Assembly: GCA_029555965.1 (NCBI GenBank) | Contig: JAKQHY010000089.1 | Coordinates: 1-35,713 of the forward strand | Direction: 5' to 3' | Source of the DNA: Chloroflexota bacterium | GTDB lineage: Bacteria > Chloroflexota > Anaerolineae > B4-G1 > SLSP01 | Length of the DNA: 35,713 nt | In this document: positions 16,374-24,200 of the stretch, piece after piece | Position numbering within the stretch: the first letter of the stretch is position 1 | Layout: each line of letters begins with the position of its first letter | Position numbers and translations under genes: made by a program | The notes under the pieces: generated by a model | Seen by the model: only the letters and a program-made list of their open reading frames with translations | What the model was told of the DNA's origin: nothing | Databases searched by the model: none

Positions 16374-17379
16374 TCTCTATCTCAATCGCTGTGTGTTTGG
16401 CATTCGACTCAATCAACGCCAGCGCCAACTGTAGGGCCGCCAGCCCATCTTCCCCACAAACCGCCGTCGGCGCATCGTTCAACACGGCCTTCGCAAATGC
16501 CTCCAACTCCGCCCTTAACGGCTCGTAGCGGCGCAAGGGGAAGCGGATCATCTTGCCCTCGCTGACGCCTTTCAGCACGTTGAGTTGGTTCCAGCCGTCG
16601 CCGGTGGCCTCGGCGTTCTCGTAAAAATACAGGTCCTGTGTCAGGTCATTGACCAGGAACATTCCCAATTCCCCTAACACAGTGATTTCCCGCACTTTGA
16701 GTGGCGTCAGCCAGTTGATTTCCAACATCCCGGTGAGGCCGTTATCGAAGCGCAGGAGCGCGGTCAACAGGTCCTCGTGATCGGTGTGGATTTTCTGCTG
16801 CGTCTCGGCGTACACCCGGATGGGTTCCGCCCCGCTGAGGAAGCGCATCACATCCAGATCGTGCGGCGCCAAATCCACCACCACTCCCACATCCTGAATC
16901 CGTGAAGGGAACGGCCCTACACGTCGGCAGACAATCTGGAAGAGTTGGCCCAATTCCCCGGCGTCCAGATGTTCCTTCAATGCCTGGATCGCCGGGTTGA
17001 AGCGCACAATATGTCCCACCGTCAAGCGGCGATTGCACGCGCGCGCGCACGCAATCAGCGCCTGTCCTTCTTCGACCGTCGCCGCGATGGGTTTTTCCAC
17101 CAACACATGCGCGCCAGCCTCCATCGCGATGCCGGCGACCTCGCGGTGTAATCGCGTGGGCACCGCAATGGTGACGATGTCGGGCTTTTCGCGCGCCAGC
17201 ATCTCCTGATAATCCGCGTAGGCATTGACGCCATACTTTGCCGCGACGGTTTGCGCTGTTGCCAGATGCGCGTCGGAGACGGCCACCAGTGTGGTTTCCC
17301 CCAGTTCTGTGTAGACGCGCGCGTGGTTCCGGCCCATTGAACCGACGCCGATGACCGCCGCTTTAAGGGGCGCGCTCAT
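16348..17379 (-). CDS. wbpB: UDP-GlcNAc-uronate 3-dehydrogenase (WbpB/WlbA-like, Gfo/Idh/MocA family)
   Basis: A 343-residue NAD(P)-dependent oxidoreductase with the N-terminal nucleotide-binding motif GVGSMGRNHA at 11-20, the family EKP signature at 95-97 and a C-terminal substrate domain that includes DLAPHDLDVMRFL, where the His probably takes part in catalysis. It should oxidise C3 of UDP-GlcNAcA to the 3-keto sugar. Its ATG overlaps the stop of the aminotransferase gene by four bases, and the aminotransferase would act on its product, as in Pseudomonas and Bordetella wbp/wlb loci. The exact substrate is inferred from these neighbours. Confidence 0.88.
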   Translation of the reverse strand: MSAPLKAAVIGVGSMGRNHARVYTELGETTLVAVSDAHLATAQTVAAKYGVNAYADYQEMLAREKPDIVTIAVPTRLHREVAGIAMEAGAHVLVEKPIAATVEEGQALIACARACNRRLTVGHIVRFNPAIQALKEHLDAGELGQLFQIVCRRVGPFPSRIQDVGVVVDLAPHDLDVMRFLSGAEPIRVYAETQQKIHTDHEDLLTALLRFDNGLTGMLEINWLTPLKVREITVLGELGMFLVNDLTQDLYFYENAEATGDGWNQLNVLKGVSEGKMIRFPLRRYEPLRAELEAFAKAVLNDAPTAVCGEDGLAALQLALALIESNAKHTAIEIENGAHCITA

Positions 17380-18458
17380 GCGGCCTCCATAAAGGCGTTG
17401 ATGGTGTTGACGATAGTGTTTAAATCGTCCTGGCTCAACGCCGGGTGAACCGGGAGTGAGAGGACTTCTTCCGCTGCTTTTTCGGCTTCGGGCAGCGTTT
17501 GGTGATAGCCGAGCGCCTGGGTGTAGTACGTTTGCTGATGGATAGGCACCGGGTAATACACCCCTGTGCCGATGCCGTTGACCTTCAAATGCTCCAACAG
17601 CGCATCACGCTTGCCGCCGCCTACTCGGATGGTGTACTGATGGAAGACATGCGTGTAACCTTCCGGCACATAGGGGACGGTGACGCCGCGCAGGTGCGCG
17701 CTCATAAACTGCGCGTTGGCGCGGCGCTGGGCATTGAAACGCTCAAGTTTTTGCAACTGCGCCAGCCCAATGGCCGCGTGGATGTCGGTCATGCGGAAAT
17801 TGAAGCCCAACTCGTCGTGATAATAGCGCCGCCGCATCCCATGTTGGCGGATGACCTGGCAGTTTTCGGCGATGCGGCCATCGTCGGTCGTAATCATACC
17901 GCCTTCCGCCGAAGTGATGTTTTTCGTCGGATACAGTGAGAACGTCCCCGTGCCGAAAGCCCCGGCGCGCTTGCCGCGCAGCCCTGCGCCGTGCGACTGA
18001 CAGGCGTCCTCAATAATCACCAGCCCATGCTTGTCGGCAATCCCCTGAATCGCGTCCATATCGGCGAGCAGGCCAAAGAGGTGGACGGGCATAATCGCCT
18101 TCGTGTGGGGCGTGATGGCGGCCTCCAGCAGCGCTGGATCAAGATTGAAAGTGGCTGGATCAATGTCCACAAACACCGGCTTGGCCCCGGTGAACAGGAT
18201 GCTGTTCGCCGAGGCGATGAAAGTGAACGGCGAGGTGATGACTTCGTCGCCCGGCCCGATGCCGTGGGCCAACAGGGCGACGTGCAGCGCCGTGGTGCCG
18301 CTGCTGGTCGCAATAGCATATTGGACACCGCACATGGCGGCAAAGGCTTCTTCAAAGGCTTTGACGCGCGGCCCCTGGGCCAACATGCCGGAATCCAGCA
18401 CTTCCAAGACGGCTTGTTTTTCTTCATCCCCGATCAGGGGTTTCGCTATCGAAATCAT
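17376..18458 (-). CDS. wbpE: DegT/DnrJ/EryC1/StrS aminotransferase (WbpE/WlbC-like)
   Basis: A 360-residue PLP-dependent sugar aminotransferase. It has the SSGTTALHVAL phosphate-binding segment near 52, EDACQSHGA at 150-158, and the PLP-binding Lys179 in SLYPTKNIT followed by EGGMITT. It should put an amino group on C3 of the 3-keto UDP-sugar made by the WbpB-like enzyme, with glutamate as donor. Both ends overlap neighbours by four bases, so it is likely translated together with the N-acetyltransferase and oxidoreductase. Length and motifs are normal for the family. Confidence 0.9.
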   Translation of the reverse strand: MISIAKPLIGDEEKQAVLEVLDSGMLAQGPRVKAFEEAFAAMCGVQYAIATSSGTTALHVALLAHGIGPGDEVITSPFTFIASANSILFTGAKPVFVDIDPATFNLDPALLEAAITPHTKAIMPVHLFGLLADMDAIQGIADKHGLVIIEDACQSHGAGLRGKRAGAFGTGTFSLYPTKNITSAEGGMITTDDGRIAENCQVIRQHGMRRRYYHDELGFNFRMTDIHAAIGLAQLQKLERFNAQRRANAQFMSAHLRGVTVPYVPEGYTHVFHQYTIRVGGGKRDALLEHLKVNGIGTGVYYPVPIHQQTYYTQALGYHQTLPEAEKAAEEVLSLPVHPALSQDDLNTIVNTINAFMEAA

Positions 18459-19066
18459 CGTACTTTCCTCCAGGTTTCTAGTGGAATAGAGATCGTTTCA
18501 TTGCATTTAGGACAACGGGCGACCATTGCGGCGCCCTCTTCGTGGTCGGCGGCCAACCGGTGGCCGCACGCGCATACAAAGCCAATCAGATGGGCTGGAT
18601 TTCCCACAACCAATCCGTGCGCGGGTACATCCTTGGTGACAACGCTGCCCGCGCCCACCATCGCCCATTCGCCCACGATGACCTTCGGCAGAATGGTGGA
18701 ATTAGCGCCTAACGCCGCGCCGCGTTTGATCAGAATCCGGCCCACCACCCAATCGTCGGCGGCCTTGAGCGAACCGTCGGGGTTGACGGCGCGGGGCAGA
18801 TTGTCGTTGGTGAAGCAGACGTGCGGCCCGACAAACACGCCATCCTCAATTTCCACGCCGTGATAAATGGAGACATAATTCTGCACCTTGACGTTATCCC
18901 CCAGGCGCACCCCAAAATCCACATAGACGCCCTTGCCCAGGATGCAGTTCTTGCCGATATGGACATCCTGCCGCACCTGACACTGATGCCAGATGCCGGT
19001 GCCTTCGCCAATTTCGGCGCTGTCAGCGACCTCGGCAGTTGCATGAATCCTTACGTTGTCGCGCAT
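18455..19066 (-). CDS. wbpD: UDP-amino-sugar N-acetyltransferase (WbpD/WlbB-like)
   Basis: A 203-residue left-handed beta-helix acetyltransferase (repeat turns from residue 3 to about 150, for example VHIGKNCILGKGVYVDFGV and VQNYVSIYHGVEIEDGVFVGP), followed by the VVGNPAHLIG cap. It should acetylate the 3-amino group of UDP-GlcNAc3NA. A C-terminal tail of about 40 residues has CACG and CPKC (C165, C167, C185, C188), a small zinc-ribbon-like knuckle found on some WbpD relatives. It is the first gene of the 17-gene operon, with a strong AAGAGGAGG before the ATG and about 80 bases of leader after the predicted promoter. Confidence 0.9.
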   Translation of the reverse strand: MRDNVRIHATAEVADSAEIGEGTGIWHQCQVRQDVHIGKNCILGKGVYVDFGVRLGDNVKVQNYVSIYHGVEIEDGVFVGPHVCFTNDNLPRAVNPDGSLKAADDWVVGRILIKRGAALGANSTILPKVIVGEWAMVGAGSVVTKDVPAHGLVVGNPAHLIGFVCACGHRLAADHEEGAAMVARCPKCNETISIPLETWRKVR

Positions 19067-19153
19067 TGGCCCTCCTCTTAGAATAAACTGTTGAAATGTT
19101 ACGGTTGTTTTAAGAAAGGAATCACCGGATGTGAGTTTGACGCAATGGTGGGT

Positions 19154-19162
19154 ATTCTACCA
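19154..19162 (-). promoter_or_regulatory. Candidate extended -10 promoter of the polysaccharide operon
   Basis: On the minus strand this reads TGGTAGAAT: a TGn extension followed by a -10 close to TATAAT. The -35 region (about 17 bases upstream) is poor. It lies in the only gap above 100 bases between the operon and udk and would give a leader of about 80 bases. Weak alone, but no better candidate is visible in the gap. Confidence 0.35.
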
Positions 19163-19225
19163 CGAATATAAGCCCTTAAAAGTTGCCGGGGGACATCTCT
19201 AAAGAAGGGCGGATGATGTGCCCGG

Positions 19226-19849
19226 TCACTTTTCGCCGGCCAGCAGACTGCTGATACGCGCGGCGATCATCTCGATGGCGACTTCGTTGAAGCCGCCTTC
19301 CGGGATGATGATGTCGGCATGGCGTTTGCTCGGCTCGACAAATTCCATGTGCATCGGGCGCACCGTGGTCAGATATTGTTCGATGACCGATTCTGCGGTG
19401 CGTCCACGTTCCTGAATGTCACGGCGGAGGCGACGGATCAGGCGGATGTCGGCGTCGGTATCCACAAACAGCCGCACATTGCACAGTTTGCGCACCTCCG
19501 GCTCAGCCAGGATCAGGATGCCTTCTACCAGGATAATCGGCGCTGGCTCAATGTGGATCGTTCGCGTCGTGCGGGTATGCGTTTTGAAGTCGTAGACCGG
19601 AATGTCTATGGCGTGTCCCGCGCGCAACTGCTTGAGCTGTTGCACCATCAACGGCGTTTCCAGCGCGTTAGGGTGATCGAAGTTAAAACCCTTGCGTTCT
19701 TCCGGCGAGAGGTGGCTCAAATCACGGTAATACGCATCGTGCGGCACAAACGCCACCTTATCCGCGCCGACAAGTTCCAGGATGCGTTGCGCCACCGTTG
19801 TTTTCCCTGATCCGGTGCCGCCGGCCACGCCAAAGACAATGGGCTGCAT
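19226..19849 (-). CDS. udk: Uridine kinase
   Basis: A 207-residue P-loop kinase of pyrimidine salvage that phosphorylates uridine and cytidine to UMP and CMP. The Walker A motif GGTGSGKTT is at 10-18; PHDAYYRD, NFDHPNALE, PVYDFKTHTR and VEGILIL follow in the order of bacterial Udk, and RRLRRDIQERGR is the lid region. A longer in-frame start exists at 19906, but AAGGAGG lies 6 bases before the ATG at 19849, which also gives the normal family length. It is 57 bases after the ResB-like gene and could share its transcript. Confidence 0.95.
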   Translation of the reverse strand: MQPIVFGVAGGTGSGKTTVAQRILELVGADKVAFVPHDAYYRDLSHLSPEERKGFNFDHPNALETPLMVQQLKQLRAGHAIDIPVYDFKTHTRTTRTIHIEPAPIILVEGILILAEPEVRKLCNVRLFVDTDADIRLIRRLRRDIQERGRTAESVIEQYLTTVRPMHMEFVEPSKRHADIIIPEGGFNEVAIEMIAARISSLLAGEK

Positions 19850-19906
19850 AGTTTCCTCCTTATTTTGCCCGTGGGAACGTGCCATGGGGAATAGAAAGTT
19901 TACCAC

Positions 19907-20974
19907 TTACATTTCGTGAACGATGTTTGTGGCAACGGCTTGGGTATCATCAACGTTCTCTAGCGGGACGTCCGCCAAACTCGCTATCTCTGGCGGCGGA
20001 ATGGTTTCCCCTGCCTTTCTCCGGTAAGACCAGAGCCACGCGCCAATAAACAGCCCGCCGCCTAAAATTTGGAAAAGTGCGCCAGGATTGTAGATGGCCG
20101 TGAGGCACGGCAGTCGGGCGTATTGGATTTGCACTTGTATTTCATCTAACACCAAATCCTGGTTGGCATTGAATTCCATCTCTGTTACCAGGTCGCCGCT
20201 GGCGCTACGATATGCCTGGAGCTGTAGGGATGGATTGTTGACATCGGCGGATTGGCTGATGCGGAAAATCAGCTCAGCGTCGGGAATGGTGAAATAGGTC
20301 TCAGGCGCTTGTGGGGTAAAGGCCCAGCGTAGCGTCTCTTCGGGGGCGCTGCGTGCCGTGCGCGAGAGGGCCAATGATGAGGGTGCGCCGCCTTGGGGGG
20401 GGATGGTGAAGGCGCGCACCTCAACGCCGGGTGTCTGACCCTGCGGGATCAAATACACACCGTAGTGTCGGGTCAGGAGGGGGAAGTGTGGTTCCGGCAG
20501 CGTCAATCCCCGCTCCGCAATGGCGAGAGGGGCTTGCGGCCAGGCGATGAGGTCAGGCTCGGCCCATCCCCATACCATATAGGCGCCCCAGCCGCCAATG
20601 AAGAGCACCCCGCCTGCGATGATTCCCACCTGTCGCCAGCGCCACCCCCGCGACCATTCGGCCCAATGCTCTCCCAAATCGGCCAACCGTATCACGAGGA
20701 TGAGGCCTGACGCCATCAGCGCCCCGCGCATCCACAGCGAGGTGCGGAGGGTGAAGAAACTCAAAGCCGCCAGGAGGGCGCGCCACGCGCCCAGGGTAGG
20801 GGGCAACTCGGCCAGCCAGCGGGTGAAGGTGGGGTCAGCGGTGGTGGGGATGGGGGATTGCGGTATCACGAGTATGAGAATGTGTAGCACTAGAAAGGCG
20901 ATGATCAGCTCTGTTAATCGCTTCTCCGCGCCTAACCATTCCCACGCTCGCTCTGCAATTTGCCGTCCACGCAT
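19907..20974 (-). CDS. Membrane protein, possibly ResB-like
   Basis: A 355-residue protein with four hydrophobic segments in the first 140 residues (about 22-38, 62-80, 83-98 and 117-135), a soluble, probably extracytoplasmic domain of about 160 residues, and a last membrane segment at about 300-317 followed by an acidic cytoplasmic tail. The layout, the VIPQ at the end of the first segment and the LGAWRALLAALSFFTLRTSL segment recall ResB of cytochrome c biogenesis, but the match is by eye and the protein lacks other clear ResB marks. No ResC/CcsA partner is in the window. Its ATG lies only 18 bases after the tRNA terminator, so its promoter is unclear. Function unknown. Confidence 0.7.
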   Translation of the reverse strand: MRGRQIAERAWEWLGAEKRLTELIIAFLVLHILILVIPQSPIPTTADPTFTRWLAELPPTLGAWRALLAALSFFTLRTSLWMRGALMASGLILVIRLADLGEHWAEWSRGWRWRQVGIIAGGVLFIGGWGAYMVWGWAEPDLIAWPQAPLAIAERGLTLPEPHFPLLTRHYGVYLIPQGQTPGVEVRAFTIPPQGGAPSSLALSRTARSAPEETLRWAFTPQAPETYFTIPDAELIFRISQSADVNNPSLQLQAYRSASGDLVTEMEFNANQDLVLDEIQVQIQYARLPCLTAIYNPGALFQILGGGLFIGAWLWSYRRKAGETIPPPEIASLADVPLENVDDTQAVATNIVHEM

Positions 20975-20992
20975 TGACTGTTTATTCCCACT

Positions 20993-21021
20993 AAAAAAAA
21001 AGCCCCATCATACTTGGGGCT
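20993..21021 (-). terminator. Rho-independent terminator after tRNA-Thr
   Basis: On the minus strand AGCCCC pairs with GGGGCT around a 9-base loop, followed at once by a run of eight or nine T. It sits 7 bases after the tRNA 3' end and 18 bases before the start codon of the membrane protein gene. Confidence 0.88.
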
Positions 21022-21027
21022 GTGGAG

Positions 21028-21100
21028 AGCCATCCTTGGGAATTGAACCCAAAACCTGGCGCTTACGAAGCGTCTGCTCTGCCGATTGAGCTAGGATGGC
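21028..21100 (-). tRNA. tRNA-Thr (anticodon CGT)
   Basis: A 73-base cloverleaf: a perfect 7-bp acceptor stem (GCCATCC with GGATGGC), D stem GCTC/GAGC, anticodon loop TTCGTAA with CGT at positions 34-36 after T33, a 5-base variable loop, and T arm TTGGG/CCCAA with TTCAATT in the loop. The anticodon stem has one A-C mismatch (second pair). The discriminator is T and CCA is not encoded directly after it. It reads ACG codons. Confidence 0.95.
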
Positions 21101-21113
21101 CTCTTGCGAAGTC

Positions 21114-21141
21114 ATTATACGCAAAACGATGAAGATGGCAA
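21114..21141 (-). promoter_or_regulatory. Promoter of tRNA-Thr
   Basis: On the minus strand TTGCCA (21136-21141) and TATAAT (21114-21119) are separated by 16 bases; the -10 ends 13 bases before the tRNA 5' end. This is a strong housekeeping-type promoter. Confidence 0.8.
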
Positions 21142-21173
21142 GTGTTGCTTAAGGCCGTAGTTTCTCACGAGGG

Positions 21174-21214
21174 GTGTTTTTCGCTGGCGGGTTGCGCCCG
21201 CCAGCGAAAAACAC
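21174..21214. terminator. Perfect 18-bp hairpin downstream of the xylanase gene
   Basis: The arm at 21174-21191 (GTGTTTTTCGCTGGCGGG) is the exact reverse complement of 21197-21214, around a 5-base loop. It lies 52 bases after the xylanase stop codon and before the tRNA promoter, so it probably ends the xylanase transcript or protects its 3' end. The T5/A5 runs are inside the arms and no U-tract follows, so it is not a canonical terminator. Confidence 0.5.
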
Positions 21215-21265
21215 ATTACCCAATCTGCGCCTCCCGGCGCAACCTCCAACTTACGAGATGGCGGG

Positions 21266-24200
21266 TTAAGGCGCTGCGCGCATCACCAGCGGGAGATAGA
21301 TCAGGTATGTCGTAGGCGCTGGGGCGAGAACGGTGAGTTGGGCCATATCGGTCAAGGGTACGGTCATCTCACAATTCCACGCCGCAAAAGTGACCGTCTT
21401 CGTGCCGGTGGTGGCGAAGGTGTGGCTAAACGTCAACGGATTATTCACGGTGCTAACCGGCGCGCTTGGCCCGGCGCCATAATCCACCGTGTAGGTGTAG
21501 GGGATCGCGGTAGCCGGCGCAATGGTGGCGCGGAATTGCACCTCGGTGCCGGGGTAGATGTTGCCCGTTGTTAACCGGGTCAAAGTCACATCCGTCACGT
21601 CCACGCACACGTCCGCCAGGTTGAAGGCGGCTACCGCCGTCTTGTCGCTGTCCATCACCACGACGGTGGTGGCATCAGTGCCGCTGGCGTCGCCGCCCCA
21701 GCCGACAAACTCCGAACCGGCGGCGGCGGTGGCCGTAAGCACAACCTGCGCACCGGCGGGATAGGTGTGCGTTCCTACCACGGGCATGACCGTCCCGCTG
21801 CCCGTGCCGGTCGTCTCCACGGTCAGCTCGAAGGTCTTCGTTATAAACTGGAGCACGCCCAGCCGCGAGGTGTTCTGGTACGATTGCCCGGTGGGGTCGT
21901 TCCAGACGACCACGCTGTCGCGCGCGCCGTTGCCGTCTTCATCATTGTTGACCTGGAAGTCAAAGCCGATGAATACACCCGGAGCCGGCGTCACATGGGT
22001 GAGCGAGATCGCAGCCTCGACGACGTACGTGCCATCCAAGAGCACCGTCTGATCGGCGGGGATGATCCACGTCGCGCTGGTGAGTGTATCGGCTGAAGCT
22101 GCCGCGCCATTGAAACTCGGCTCGTTGTCGAAGTTGACGCGGAACTGGCCGTCATCCGGCTCGTAGCTGGCGGCCTTGGAGTTGTTCTGATCTATGAAGA
22201 CTTCAATAGAGTCTTCTTCCCAGGCGTTGGCGCTGGCTTTGCTCAAAAGCGTGTCGGAGACCACTGCGTAGATGTACAGGTGGTCCTCGTCCCACAGTGT
22301 CCTGACCTTGGCGGTCGCGCCGCTGCGGCCCGTCACCCAAACGGCGGTCTCGATCTCCGTCGCGCTGGTCCAGAGGGCCTCCCAGCGTCCATCAATGACC
22401 GGCGTGCCCTGGATCGCTGTCGTCAACCGGAGTTCGTCAATCAGAATCAGTGTGCCGAATTGCGATGGGTTCGTGTTCTGGCTATGGGTCGGATCGTTCC
22501 ACGAGATCGGCTCGGTTGGCTGGCTGCTGTCGGTGACGCGGAGGTCGAAGCCAAGTCGCGCGCCAGACGCGAGCGCCACCGACACCGGGATGCGCGCTTC
22601 CAGCACATACCCTTGGTCGTTGGGGGTGATGACGTAGTGCAGCATCATGGTTTGGCTGGGGAACGTATAGTGGAGATCGTCGTTCTGGTAGGTCGTGGTC
22701 TTGGCGTTATTTTGATCCACGAAGATTTCCACCATGTCCTCCGTGCTTGTGGTGGCGTCCTGGACGTCCACAATCACGTAAAGATAATCCTCATCCCACC
22801 GGGCCTGGAACGCAGCCGCGAGGTCGCCGGCGGCGGGGATTTCAATCCAGGGCAGCATATCCCACAGCGTCTCGGTCGCGCCATCGAGGACCGGGGTAGC
22901 TCTGGAGACAAACTGTTCCTGGACAAATACCGGCAGTCTGCTGGGGTCAATGATGCCCCAGTAGGCGTGCTTAGCCTGCAACTCCTCGTCGAAGAGCAAC
23001 GGCAGGTTGATGCGCTCGATGGGGTGCCAGGTAAGCCAGGTGGCGTCGTCGGCCAGCCCCCAGAACGTCACCGATTGGAGGTTCCCCGTGCCCGCAGCTC
23101 CCTGGCGGCGCAGCGCCTCGAAGATGGCCTTGTAGCGATAGCCCTGCTTGATCAACACTTCGGGCGGCACGGTCGTGTACCGGTCTGTGTCGTTGGGATA
23201 GATGCTCATATCCAGCTCGGTGATGTGGACTTCACCCAACTCAGCAAACATCTCGATGGTCTCCTCGATGGCTGCTACCGTCGGGTTCTGGATGTTGATG
23301 TGCATCTGCATCCCGATGCCGTCAATCGGCACACCCTGGTCTTGCAGGTTTTTCACCACGTCGTACATACATTGGCGCTTGGCCGGGCTGGTCTCGCCGT
23401 AGTCGTTGAGGATCAACGTGGCAGTGGGCGCCATTTCGCGCGCGATCTGGAACGCCACTGAGATGTAGTCTGTGCCGGCCAGTCGGTACCATTCGCTCCG
23501 GCGCAGGCAGTCATCCTCAGCGGGATCAATGACCTCGTTGACCACATCCCAGACGTTGACTACGTCGTTGTAGCGAGGCACTACCGTGCGGATGTGGGCT
23601 TCCATACGATCCAACAGCAGTTGTTTGTTCTGCGGCGTCGCCTCCAGCGGGTCGCCATTGGCGTCCTTGAACATCCACTCGGCTGCCTGGCTGTGCCAGA
23701 CCAACGTGTGGCCGTGGACATACAGGCCGTTGTCGCGCGCAAAATTCGCCACCATGTCGGCGTTGGTCCAGTTGTATACATCCTCACTGGGGTGAATGGG
23801 GCCGGGCTTCATCGCGTTGCCGGCTGTGACGCTGTTGAAGTGCTTCAGCGTCAGTTGTTCGTGGCGCGTGCTGGCGATGCCGTCCGTCTCCAGCGCCGCG
23901 CCGACAATGAAGTCACTGGCGTAGGTCTCGTACACGGAGGGGATGTCGGTCTGAATCGGCGGATGAGAGGTATTGCTGAACGAGAAGTCGTCAATGTAGA
24001 AAGTGGCGGTGGGGGCGGAAGCGGTTTCCAGGTAGATGGTCAGATAATCCACTTCCTGGGCGAGGGTGTACTTGCCCGCGAACTGCGTCCAGCCATCAGG
24101 CGATACCGGCGCGTTGTTGATCACGGTTTGATACGTCGAAGTCGGGATGCCGGCCGGCTTGAATTCGACGCTGACGCGCATATCGGTGGTCGTCTCAGTC

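Noticed and set aside
22280..23461. A 393-codon open frame on the plus strand
   Set aside because: Antisense to the catalytic and CBM9 part of the xylanase, which has clear motifs; no domain seen.
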